A stretch of 64,000 bases of DNA from positions 3,621,001-3,685,000 of the forward strand of contig NZ_CP108381.1 of the NCBI RefSeq assembly GCF_035956715.1, in the 5' to 3' direction. The translations under genes were made by a program, and so were the position numbers. Positions 54,532 through 64,000 of this stretch are shown here, piece by piece. Source of the stretch: Nocardia sp. NBC_01329 (GTDB lineage Bacteria > Actinomycetota > Actinomycetes > Mycobacteriales > Mycobacteriaceae). The notes under the pieces were generated by a model, which saw only the letters and a program-made list of their open reading frames with translations, had not been told where the DNA came from and made no database searches. Positions within the stretch are counted from its first letter, which is position 1; each line of letters opens with the position of its first letter.

Positions 54532-56304
54532 TCAGTAGGCCGCCATCCGCTCGGCACGCGCGGTGTTCAGGAGTTCCCACGCGTGCGCGCGGCCGGTCTC
54601 GGTATCGTCGAGCCCGGCCAGCATGCGGGCCAGCTCGACGATCCGCTCGTCCTGAGTGAGGGCCCGGACCCCCGAATTCACAGCACCGTCGCCGTCATCG
54701 GATTTGTCCACCACCAGATGGGTGTCGGCGAACGCCGCCACCTGCGCCAGATGCGTCACCACGATCACCTGGTGGGTGCGTGCGAGCCGGGCCAGTCGGC
54801 GACCGATCTCGACCGCCGCCCGACCACCGACACCGGCGTCGACCTCGTCGAAGACCATCGTCGCCCCGTGTTCGGCGCCCGCCAGCACCACCTCCAGGGC
54901 CAGCATCACCCGGGAGAGCTCGCCGCCGGAGGCACTCTTGCTCAACGGCAGCGACTGCGCACCGGAATGCGCTGCCAGCCGGAACTCGACCTCGTCCACT
55001 CCCGCGGGCCCCGCGTGCAGTTCGGTGCCGTCGACCAGCAGCGGCGCCGAGTCCTGCGCCCCGGCCGGCAGTGGCCGCACTTCGACCTCGAGCCGCGCCT
55101 TGCCCATCGCGAGCCCGCTCAATTCCTCGGTAACCGCCGCCCCGAGCGCAACCGCCGCCGCGGCCCGGGCCGCCGACAGTTTCACCGCGGCCGCCCGCAC
55201 CCGGTCGGCGCCCGCCGACACCTCGGCGGTCAACGCCGCCAGGGTCTCCTCCGAAACGTCGAGCGACTCCAGCCGAGTTCGCGCCTCCCCCGCCCATGCG
55301 ATCACACCATTGATATCGGGCGCGTATTTTCGGGTCAGCGACTTCAATTCGGCCTGCCGCGACAGCATGGATTCCAGCGCGCCCGGGTCCGACGGCAGAT
55401 CCGATAGATACCCGCTCAGTTCGGTTGTCAGGTCGACCACCACCGCGATCGCCTCCGCTAAGCGAGGCGACAGCACGGCGAGAGCCGGATCCTCGGCGCC
55501 CTCCACCCGAGACCGCGCGATACCCAGCGCATCCAGCGCACCGCCCCCTTCACCGGAGTTGTCGACCGGCCCCGCCAGCGCCTCGTGCGCGGTAGCCGCC
55601 GCGTCCCGCAGCGAATCCAGATCACTGAGCCGCCGGATCTCGGCGAGCAACCGCTCGTCTTCCTCCGGCTCCGGTGCGACAGCATCGATTTCGGCCAGAG
55701 ACTGGGTGAGCCGTTCGGCTTCGGCCGCCATCTCCCGGCCGCGTGCGGTCCGTTCCAGCAGCGATGTCCGGGCGTCCAGCCAAGCGCGGCGGTGTTCGAC
55801 ATAGTCGCGCAGCAGCGACCCCACCGTCGCGTCGGCGAACTGGTCCAGCGCGTGCAACTGCTGCTCGGGCCGCTGTAATCGCAATTGGTCGTTCTGACCG
55901 TGCACGGTGAGCATGGGTGCGGTGAAATCGGCCAGCACCGACGCCGGTACGCCACGACCGCCCAGATGCGCCCGGGAACGACCGTCGCTGCCGACGGTTC
56001 GGATCGCGATCACCGTCCCGTCGTCGTCGGCGACAGCGGCTGCCGATTCCAGTACCTGCTCGGAATCGCCGCGCGCAGCGTCGTTCAGCTCGTCGAGGGT
56101 GAACCTACCCTCTACCACCGCGCGATTCGCCCCGAGCCGGACTCGCCCGGCATCGGCGCGTGCACCGCTCAGCAGGTGCAGACTGGTGACCACCATTGTC
56201 TTGCCCGCCCCGGTTTCCCCGGTGAGCACAGTCAGCCCTTCGTGGAATTGCGCGGTGGCCGTCGAGATGACGCCCAGTCCGTCAATTCTTATCTCTGTCA
56301 GCAC
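54532..56304 (-). CDS. recN: DNA repair protein RecN
   Basis: 590 residues. [17 protein letters not shown] is Walker A and [13 protein letters not shown] is a RecN hallmark. A coiled-coil centre (about 150-370) follows, then the signature [33 protein letters not shown] (Walker B) and [13 protein letters not shown]. It is an SMC-like ATPase for double-strand break repair. The GTG start at 56302-56304 lies inside the nadK end (23-base overlap). Confidence 0.93.
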   Translation of the reverse strand: MLTEIRIDGLGVISTATAQFHEGLTVLTGETGAGKTMVVTSLHLLSGARADAGRVRLGANRAVVEGRFTLDELNDAARGDSEQVLESAAAVADDDGTVIAIRTVGSDGRSRAHLGGRGVPASVLADFTAPMLTVHGQNDQLRLQRPEQQLHALDQFADATVGSLLRDYVEHRRAWLDARTSLLERTARGREMAAEAERLTQSLAEIDAVAPEPEEDERLLAEIRRLSDLDSLRDAAATAHEALAGPVDNSGEGGGALDALGIARSRVEGAEDPALAVLSPRLAEAIAVVVDLTTELSGYLSDLPSDPGALESMLSRQAELKSLTRKYAPDINGVIAWAGEARTRLESLDVSEETLAALTAEVSAGADRVRAAAVKLSAARAAAAVALGAAVTEELSGLAMGKARLEVEVRPLPAGAQDSAPLLVDGTELHAGPAGVDEVEFRLAAHSGAQSLPLSKSASGGELSRVMLALEVVLAGAEHGATMVFDEVDAGVGGRAAVEIGRRLARLARTHQVIVVTHLAQVAAFADTHLVVDKSDDGDGAVNSGVRALTQDERIVELARMLAGLDDTETGRAHAWELLNTARAERMAAY

Positions 56305-57256
56305 GTGTGCCCTCCGTTCGCCGCCGGCCCCGCCAACCCGTGACCGGCAGCTCGAACTTGCGCACCATCCGATCCGCGAACGGCGCGGAGTCCAGCCGCA
56401 CCCACCGCACCGGCTCGGCACCCCGGACCGCTTCGACCCGGCCGCCCCGCGGCAGTGCGAGGGTGCGCCTGCCATCCAGGAAAACTATCGCATCGTGGCC
56501 GGTGGCAACGGATTCGACCGCGATCCGTGAATCCGGGCTGGTCACCAGGGGTCGCGCGAACAGGGCGTGCGCGTTGCTCGGAATCACCAGTAGCGCTTCC
56601 AGTTCCGGCCACACCACGGGCCCGCCTGCGGAGAAAGCATACGCCGTCGAACCGGTAGGGGTAGCGATAAGAATTCCGTCACACCCGTAGGAGGACACCG
56701 GTCGCCCGTCCACTTCGAGCACCACCTCGAGAACACCCATCCGGGCCGCGTTCTCGATACTGGCCTCGTTCAACGCCCAACCGTGTTCGATGATCTCGTC
56801 GTCGAGGCGGACGTTGACGTCGAGAGTCATCCGCTCCTCGACGCGGTAGTCACGGCGGACGACTTGCGCGAGCGCCTCGTCCAGGTTTTCCGCTTCGGCC
56901 TCGGTGAGAAAGCCGATCCGCCCCAGGTTTATACCGAGCACCGGGACCGTCACGTGCCGGGCCAGCTCCGCGCCCCGCAGCAGCGTTCCGTCGCCGCCGA
57001 GCGCCAGCACCATCTCACAGCCCAGCGCCGCGTCGGGTTCGTGGGCGACCACCTGCACCGGATATCCACAGGGATCCGCAACCGGCTCGATCTCGGCGTC
57101 GAATCGAGTGCTGTAGGCCTCATCGGCCAGCACGCGCAAACCGATTCCGGCCTCCGCGCAGATCTTCGCGACCCGATGCGCGGTCTCACTGATCTCGGCC
57201 CGGCCGGGATGGGAGACCAGCAGGATCTCTCGCTGCCGGGACACCTCCGTGTTCAC
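56282..57256 (-). CDS. nadK: NAD kinase
   Basis: 324 residues. [18 protein letters not shown] holds the GGDGT motif, [14 protein letters not shown] follows, and the second conserved region is [23 protein letters not shown]. It phosphorylates NAD to NADP. The GTG start overlaps the tlyA stop (GTGA). The basic C-terminal tail ([16 protein letters not shown]) overlaps recN. Confidence 0.95.
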   Translation of the reverse strand: MNTEVSRQREILLVSHPGRAEISETAHRVAKICAEAGIGLRVLADEAYSTRFDAEIEPVADPCGYPVQVVAHEPDAALGCEMVLALGGDGTLLRGAELARHVTVPVLGINLGRIGFLTEAEAENLDEALAQVVRRDYRVEERMTLDVNVRLDDEIIEHGWALNEASIENAARMGVLEVVLEVDGRPVSSYGCDGILIATPTGSTAYAFSAGGPVVWPELEALLVIPSNAHALFARPLVTSPDSRIAVESVATGHDAIVFLDGRRTLALPRGGRVEAVRGAEPVRWVRLDSAPFADRMVRKFELPVTGWRGRRRTEGTRADRDKN

Positions 57257-58074
57257 TGCGGCCCCTCCTCGACTGCCCGCTTAACCAGCGCTTCCACCTC
57301 GTCGGCGGACCTACCCGCCGTCTCCGCACGGCGCAACCACAGAAAGTATTCGACATTGCCGGACGGGCCGGGCAGCGGGCTCGCCACCACGCCCCGGGTG
57401 TGCAGGCCGAGGTCCGCGGCCGCAGCGGCCACCGAACACACCGCTTCGGCGCGCAGTACCGGGTCTCGTACCACCCCACCGGAGCCCACTCGGTCCTTGC
57501 CGACCTCGAACTGCGGTTTCACCATGGGCAAGAGATCAGCGCCGGGCACCACACATTCGGCCAGCGCGGGCAGCACCAGGGTCAAGGCGATGAAGGACAG
57601 ATCGGCGACCACCAGATCGACAGGCCCGCCGATATCGGCAGCGGTCAACTTCCGGACATTGGTGCGGTCGTGCACGTGCACCCGGTCGTCGGTACGCAAC
57701 CGCCACACCAGCTGCCCGTATCCGACATCGACCGCTACCACTTCACGGGCGTCCCGGCTGAGCAACACATCGGTGAAGCCTCCGGTCGACGCCCCGGCGT
57801 CCAAGCACCTCCGCCCGGCGACCGGCAGCCCCTGCGGTTCGAACGCATCCAACGCACCCAGCAGTTTGTGTGCCCCTCGCGATGCCCAAGAGACCTCGTC
57901 GACCTGCTCCTTGACCAGCAGAGGTGTCCCGGTCTCCACCGCTGTCGCCGGTTTCACCGCGACAGTGCCATTGATCAGCACCCGCCCGGCACCGATCAAT
58001 TCCACCGCGTGTTCGCGTGACCGTGCCAGACCGCGGCGGACCAGTTCCGCGTCCACCCGCGCCCGCCTGGCCAC
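57253..58074 (-). CDS. tlyA: TlyA family rRNA 2'-O-methyltransferase
   Basis: 273 residues from GTG 58072-58074. The N-terminal S4 domain ([31 protein letters not shown]) is joined to an FtsJ-type methyltransferase with [29 protein letters not shown], and [14 protein letters not shown]. In mycobacteria TlyA methylates 16S and 23S rRNA and its loss gives capreomycin resistance. It starts 1 base after the preceding small gene. Confidence 0.93.
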   Translation of the reverse strand: MARRARVDAELVRRGLARSREHAVELIGAGRVLINGTVAVKPATAVETGTPLLVKEQVDEVSWASRGAHKLLGALDAFEPQGLPVAGRRCLDAGASTGGFTDVLLSRDAREVVAVDVGYGQLVWRLRTDDRVHVHDRTNVRKLTAADIGGPVDLVVADLSFIALTLVLPALAECVVPGADLLPMVKPQFEVGKDRVGSGGVVRDPVLRAEAVCSVAAAAADLGLHTRGVVASPLPGPSGNVEYFLWLRRAETAGRSADEVEALVKRAVEEGPQ

Positions 58075-58075
58075 C

Positions 58076-58363
58076 TCAGATCTTGTCCACCGTGGCCAGG
58101 GCCTGCACCAGCACCTCGTGTGCCTGGTCCAGGATGTGCGCACGGCGAGCCAGATCGGCGCCGACAGAGGAGGCCTCCGCTGAGGTACCGCCGACGTCCG
58201 GCGGGGTACCGAGTTCGGCGAGCAAGTCACCGACCTCGGCCCGGATCCGGTCCGGGTCTGCGGGTTCACCGTGTCCTGCTGCCCCGGGCAGATGCCGGCC
58301 GGGCAGCGGCGCCCCGGAGCGGGCGGTGCCGAGGTTGTTCGGGCGGGGAGTCGGGGTAGTCAT
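58076..58363 (-). CDS. Small conserved actinobacterial protein
   Basis: 95 residues between the HAD phosphatase and tlyA, in the place of M. tuberculosis Rv1693. The first half is Pro/Gly-rich. The second half is helical (PDRIRAEVGDLLAELG, LARRAHILDQAHEVLVQALATVDKI). Function unknown; the tight spacing implies co-expression with tlyA and nadK. Confidence 0.8.
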   Translation of the reverse strand: MTTPTPRPNNLGTARSGAPLPGRHLPGAAGHGEPADPDRIRAEVGDLLAELGTPPDVGGTSAEASSVGADLARRAHILDQAHEVLVQALATVDKI

Positions 58364-58376
58364 CGTGAGCTCAACG

Positions 58377-59276
58377 CTATCGGATTTCCGAACGTGGCGC
58401 GCGTACCGTCAGCGCCCGCCCGGGGTGTGCCCGCAGTTCCGCGCGCACCGCGGACAGGTCGATACGACCGGGCACCGGCGGCTGACCGAGCGCGTCCAGG
58501 CTGTCGGCGATATAGGTGGGCAACTCCGCCTCGGGCAGACCGGCGAGATCGTCGACGGTGCTGACACCGGTCAGTACCAACAGCGAATCCAGCGCCACAT
58601 TCTGCGCACCGGAGATATCGGTATCGAGCCGGTCGCCGACAACCAGGGCCGCGCGGGTCCCGGCCCGGGCCAATGCGTCCTCGAGCAGCGGCGGATAAGG
58701 TTTGCCCGCCACCACCGGTTCCCGATCCGTGGCCGCTCGCAGCGCCGCGACCATCGCTCCGTTACCGGGCGCGAGACCACGCTCGTCGGGCAGCGTCCTG
58801 TCGGTGTTGGCCGCAACCCACACTGCGCCCGCCCGTACCGCGTACGAGGCCTCCGCCAGATCCGGCCAGGCCGTCTGGGGCGAATGTCCCTGGACGACCG
58901 CCATCACCGTCCCCGTCGCACGACGCACCGGTTTCAAACCCGCCGATTCGACCTCAGCCGCGAGGTCGTCGGACCCGACGACCAGAACCTCGGAGCCGGG
59001 CACCACGCGTTCGGCCAGCAGCCGGCTCGCCGCCTGCGCACTGGTCACCACATCCGCCTCCGCCGCCGGGTATCCCAACTCGGCCAGATGGGCCGCCACA
59101 GTGGTGGCCGACCGGCTCGCGTTGTTGGTGACGTAGACCAGCCGCTGCGTCCCGCCGGCCAGCGCCTCGGGCGCACCGTCGATCACCGCGGGCCCCCGGT
59201 ACAGGGTCCCGTCCAGATCCAGCAGCAGCGCCTCGTACCTGTCCCGCAACCGCGGCATCTCACTCGCTTCCCGCAC
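58377..59276 (-). CDS. HAD-IIA family phosphatase
   Basis: 299 residues (GTG 59276; an internal ATG six residues in is the alternative). LLLDLDGTLYRGP has the nucleophile Asp, YVTNNASRSA the second motif, GKPYPPLLEDALARAG and LVVGDRLDTDISGAQNVALDSLLVLTGV motifs III and IV. Orthologue position of Rv1692, described as a glycerol-3-phosphate phosphatase; other HAD-IIA substrates are possible. Confidence 0.88.
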   Translation of the reverse strand: MREASEMPRLRDRYEALLLDLDGTLYRGPAVIDGAPEALAGGTQRLVYVTNNASRSATTVAAHLAELGYPAAEADVVTSAQAASRLLAERVVPGSEVLVVGSDDLAAEVESAGLKPVRRATGTVMAVVQGHSPQTAWPDLAEASYAVRAGAVWVAANTDRTLPDERGLAPGNGAMVAALRAATDREPVVAGKPYPPLLEDALARAGTRAALVVGDRLDTDISGAQNVALDSLLVLTGVSTVDDLAGLPEAELPTYIADSLDALGQPPVPGRIDLSAVRAELRAHPGRALTVRAPRSEIR

Positions 59277-59493
59277 ACTCGGACCCTACGTCCTACCTCC
59301 GACGTCCCCTACACCCGCTAGTGCCCAGTACACGCTTTCGTGCGTCGGTCGGCACGCCGCAAGCCGTCTGTTCGGCTGTAAATTGATTCGGGAATTCCGG
59401 CGATCCGGCTGCGATGAATTCTCCGGTCGGACAACGTCGGAACAGTTCAGAGACCACTCCGTCGCGGCGGACGCACCCATTCGTGGAGGACCA

Positions 59494-59982
59494 GTGACCG
59501 TAGACCCGATCGATCGCACAGCCGACCCCGAACTGCTGGAGGTCGCCGAAACGATCACTGCCGTGGTCCGCGGCCGGATCACGCCGGATCAGGCCGTCTC
59601 GTTCTTCGACTCCTCGTTCGGCCTGCTGCCGCCGGCCCTCGCCGGCCAGGGGGCTGTGATCACCGGACCGGCTCTGTCTCTGTGGAAGACCGAATCCGGA
59701 CCGTCCACAGACCTCGAGGTGGGTTTCCCGGTGGACCGCCGGATTGCACCCGACGGGGAGGTCGTCCCCGCTCATCTCCCGGCGGGCCTGATCGCCCGAG
59801 TCGTGCACGAGGGCAGTTTCGACACCCTCGGTGTCACCTGGGATCGTCTGCGCACCTGGATCACCGACGAGGGCCTGACCCCGGCGGCCGAGCGCTGGGA
59901 GGTCTATCTGACCGAACCGAATCCGCAGATGGACCCGGCCGATCTGCGGACCGAACTCAACTGGACGATCGCGCAATCCTGA
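59494..59982 (+). CDS. GyrI-like small-molecule-binding protein
   Basis: 162 residues from GTG 59494, ribosome binding site GGAGGA. The pattern PAHLPAGLIARVVHEGSFDTLGVTWDRLRTWITDEGLTPA, then WEVYLTEPN matches the C-terminal half of the GyrI/SBM ligand-binding fold, and LEVGFPV is the start of its repeat. No DNA-binding domain. The ligand is unknown. It is transcribed towards the TPR gene and ends 9 bases from it. Confidence 0.75.
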   Translation: MTVDPIDRTADPELLEVAETITAVVRGRITPDQAVSFFDSSFGLLPPALAGQGAVITGPALSLWKTESGPSTDLEVGFPVDRRIAPDGEVVPAHLPAGLIARVVHEGSFDTLGVTWDRLRTWITDEGLTPAAERWEVYLTEPNPQMDPADLRTELNWTIAQS

Positions 59983-59991
59983 AGCATCGGG

Positions 59992-61500
59992 TCACGCCTC
60001 GCCGGTCAGTTCGGCCGCACGTTCCTCGGCATCGGTTTCCCCGTCGAGGTCGGCGGCGGCCGCGTTGAAGAACCAGGTCAGCCCTTCCTCGGTCCGACCG
60101 GCAGCGACCAGGGCATCAGCGTAGGCGTAGAAGAGCCGCGCGGGGCCCGAACCGGTACGAGCGGGGTCCAGGTCGGAGGTTTGCAGGGTCACCACGGCTT
60201 GGTCGTACTGGCCCAGGTCCATCCGCGCACCCGCGACCACGATGCGCAACTCGATCGCCTCGTCACCGGTGAGGGCCCGGCCCTCGTCACTGCGACCGAT
60301 CTCGATCGCGCGCTCGGGGCGGCCGAGACCGCGTTCGCAGTCCGCCATCACCGCCAGGAGGCCGGATCCACCGGACATACGCCGTGCCGCACGCAGTTCG
60401 GAGAGCGCTTCGGCCCATTCCCCGGCGTGATAGGCGACGACACCGGCGGTTTCGCGAACCACGGCTATCCGTCCGGCCCGCTGCCGCGCGGCCCGGGCAT
60501 GGGCCAGCGCCAGCTGCGGATCGTCGTCGAGTACTTGCGCGGCCATCGCCAGATGCCTGGACACGGTCTCCGCATTGCCCTTGTCCAGGCTCAACAGATC
60601 CCGCCGAATGGAGGTATCGAGATCGCCGGCCTGGACCTCGTCGGGCAGGTCCGGTTCCTCGGGCCGTGGCGGGCGTCGATCGACTCCGCGACCGCCGCCT
60701 TCGCCGCCGCGGCGTCTCGCTCCGTCGGCTTCTCCACCGCCTCGCGGGAAAGAGCCCGAACTGTTGCCACTTCCGGTCGAATCGATCCGGTCCCGGCGGG
60801 GTCGATCCGCACCGCGATCGGGCCGGTCGGACGCACCGCGGCCACCGAAGCGGCGATCGTCCCCACCGCGACCAGGGCGGTCGGACGCACCGCGCCCACC
60901 GAAACGACGGTCCTCGGCACCGCCTCGATCATCCGCGCGTCCGGCACTGTCACCCCGATGGTTCCGGCCACGATCGGAATCGCCGAAGGCAGAGCGTCCC
61001 GAAGACCGGGACTCCCCGCGCTCCCGCGCACCGTACTCCCGCTTGTCACCGTCGGGACGCGACTGCGACCGCGGACCGCGGGAACGATTCTCTTCCTGAC
61101 TCGGCCGTGAACCTTCGGCCCGGAAACCCGGTCGGCCACCGGCCCGATCGGCGCCACTCTCACGCGGCCCCGACGATCCGGCCCGTTCGTCACGGCCACT
61201 ACGGTCGGGACGCTGGGGGCTACGAGGCCGGTCACCGCCGAACCCGCTACCACCGGAGGCCGGGCGTCCACCGCGCCCCTCACCTCTGGTGTCCGCCTCA
61301 CGACCGCGGCGTGAATCGCCGCGATTGTCGTCATTGCGACGGAATCCGCCCCCGCCGCCCGCACGGCCGGCGTCGCTCCGGCCACTCGATTCGCCACCTG
61401 AGCGTCCGCCATCGCCCGCACCCGCGCTGCCGCGGGAGCTGCCATCAGATCCGGAAGAATTGCGCCGGAACGGCTTCCGGCCATTGTTCTGTTCCGGCAC
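59992..61500 (-). CDS. TPR-like protein with RGG-type disordered N-terminus
   Basis: 502 residues from GTG 61498-61500 with AGGGACC upstream. Residues 1-285 are Arg/Gly/Asp/Ser-rich and disordered, including a near-exact internal duplication of DRRFGGRGASDRP. Residues 300-500 are a helical repeat domain of TPR type (LALAHARAARQRAGRIAVVRETAGVVAYHAGEWAEALSEL, ARLFYAYADALVAAGRTEEGLTWFFNAAA). Orthologue position of Rv1691. The RGG-like tail suggests RNA or ribosome association. It follows the rRNA operon on the same strand, separated by a terminator. Confidence 0.8.
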   Translation of the reverse strand: MPEQNNGRKPFRRNSSGSDGSSRGSAGAGDGGRSGGESSGRSDAGRAGGGGGFRRNDDNRGDSRRGREADTRGEGRGGRPASGGSGFGGDRPRSPQRPDRSGRDERAGSSGPRESGADRAGGRPGFRAEGSRPSQEENRSRGPRSQSRPDGDKREYGARERGESRSSGRSAFGDSDRGRNHRGDSAGRADDRGGAEDRRFGGRGASDRPGRGGDDRRFGGRGASDRPDRGADRPRRDRIDSTGSGNSSGSFPRGGGEADGARRRGGEGGGRGVDRRPPRPEEPDLPDEVQAGDLDTSIRRDLLSLDKGNAETVSRHLAMAAQVLDDDPQLALAHARAARQRAGRIAVVRETAGVVAYHAGEWAEALSELRAARRMSGGSGLLAVMADCERGLGRPERAIEIGRSDEGRALTGDEAIELRIVVAGARMDLGQYDQAVVTLQTSDLDPARTGSGPARLFYAYADALVAAGRTEEGLTWFFNAAAADLDGETDAEERAAELTGEA

Positions 61501-61623
61501 GGCGGGTCCCTCTCTCGGTGACAAGACTGGATCGAATGGCACGGCGAAACGGTCTCGCCGCCGACACTGGTGGAACTGTACTCACACCAAGTTTACGGGT
61601 CCATATCACCGTATACAGAAATG

Positions 61624-61656
61624 AAGGTAGGGGACCCAAAATGGGTCCCCTACCTT
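61624..61656 (-). terminator. Intrinsic terminator of the rRNA operon
   Basis: AAGGTAGGGGACCCA (61624-61638) pairs perfectly with TGGGTCCCCTACCTT (61642-61656) around a 3-base loop. On the minus strand it starts 11 bases after the 5S gene and is followed by a short T-rich stretch (TTCATTTCTG). A 15-bp stem. Confidence 0.85.
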
Positions 61657-61666
61657 GAAAAGTATG

Positions 61667-61783
61667 TTCCGGCGGTGTCCTACTCTCCCACACCCTGTCG
61701 AGTGCAGTACCATCGGCGCTGGCAGGCTTAGCTTCCGGGTTCGGAATGGGACCGGGCGTTTCCCTGCCGCTATAACCGCCGTA
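61667..61783 (-). rRNA. rrf: 5S ribosomal RNA
   Basis: Read on the minus strand it begins TTACGGCGGTTATAGCGGC, contains CCCGGTCCCATTCCGAACCC (universal 5S loop B/C region) and GATGGTACTGC, and ends in ACACCGCCGGAAC. The ends pair (ACGGCGGT with ACCGCCGG-type stem). About 117 nt; ends are approximate by a few bases. Confidence 0.95.
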
Positions 61784-61934
61784 ACTCTATGAAACTATCC
61801 ACAGAGAGCCACTCCCTTTCTTCGAACCCGGAACCACAGGGTATAAACCCCGGCCCAGAATTCTGGAGTGTCTTCTGTATCTGTGTGTTGTTTCAGATAC
61901 TGCACAGTGGACGCGTAGCAATCTTTGTTCAGTA
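61784..61934. other. 23S-5S internal transcribed spacer
   Basis: About 150 bases between the 3' end of 23S and the 5' end of 5S. No tRNA is present. It is AT-richer than the surroundings and should hold the RNase III processing stem with the region upstream of 23S, outside the window. Confidence 0.6.

Positions 61935-64000
<2,066 letters not shown>

Overview
The window is high-GC actinobacterial DNA. Several signs point to a Nocardia-like member of the Mycobacteriales: ESX (type VII) associated genes, a DUF3558 lipoprotein, SteA, a usfX/sigF-type anti-sigma and sigma pair, and a housekeeping block in the same order as the Mycobacterium tuberculosis tlyA to engA region. Nearly all identifications come from reading motifs, family signatures and gene order; no database search was run.

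Layout. 1-4.6 kb: ESX-associated accessory genes (DUF3558 lipoprotein, WXG100-like protein, putative T7SS effector, RDD membrane protein). 4.8-8.6 kb: one very large SF1 helicase with a long coiled-coil insert. 8.9-14.9 kb: a zinc ribbon protein, SAM methyltransferase, NADP oxidoreductase, a cytochrome P450 reduced to fragments, a Vgb-like lyase with an alpha/beta hydrolase, and a proline iminopeptidase. 14.9-17.8 kb: a scrap-yard of mobile DNA (deleted serine resolvase, IS5-type transposase tail, tyrosine-integrase tail) mixed with immunity-type proteins (SMI1/KNR4). 17.8-20.4 kb: PfpI/MarR pair, SDR and a broken hydrolase. 20.4-27.2 kb: membrane and envelope genes (NERD-type membrane protein, SSS symporter, L,D-transpeptidase, an unknown coupled pair).

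27.3-31.6 kb: a divergent catabolic unit. A flavin monooxygenase, a TetR regulator and an alpha/beta hydrolase overlap by ATGA junctions, and a zinc alcohol dehydrogenase is transcribed the other way from a shared palindrome-bearing promoter. 32.8-35 kb: general stress regulation (SigF-type sigma, RsbW anti-sigma, STAS antagonist) with a textbook SigF-type promoter in front of rsbW-sigF. 35.4-39.1 kb: a six-gene operon starting with a heme-oxygenase-like diiron protein, a HemK2/MTQ2-type methyltransferase and a CDGSH iron-sulfur protein, whose joint function is unknown. This is the best candidate here for an undescribed system.

42.4-61.5 kb, almost all on the minus strand, is conserved core: HAD phosphatase, small protein, tlyA, nadK, recN, steA, pyrG, NUDIX, xerD, parA, scpA, scpB, rluB-like, cmk, der. 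It handles chromosome segregation, DNA repair, CTP and NADP supply and ribosome maturation. Oddities are an in-frame triple 75-bp repeat at the start of scpB and no steB/mctB-like gene between steA and pyrG. The right end is the 3' part of a ribosomal RNA operon on the minus strand: partial 23S, 5S and a strong terminator.
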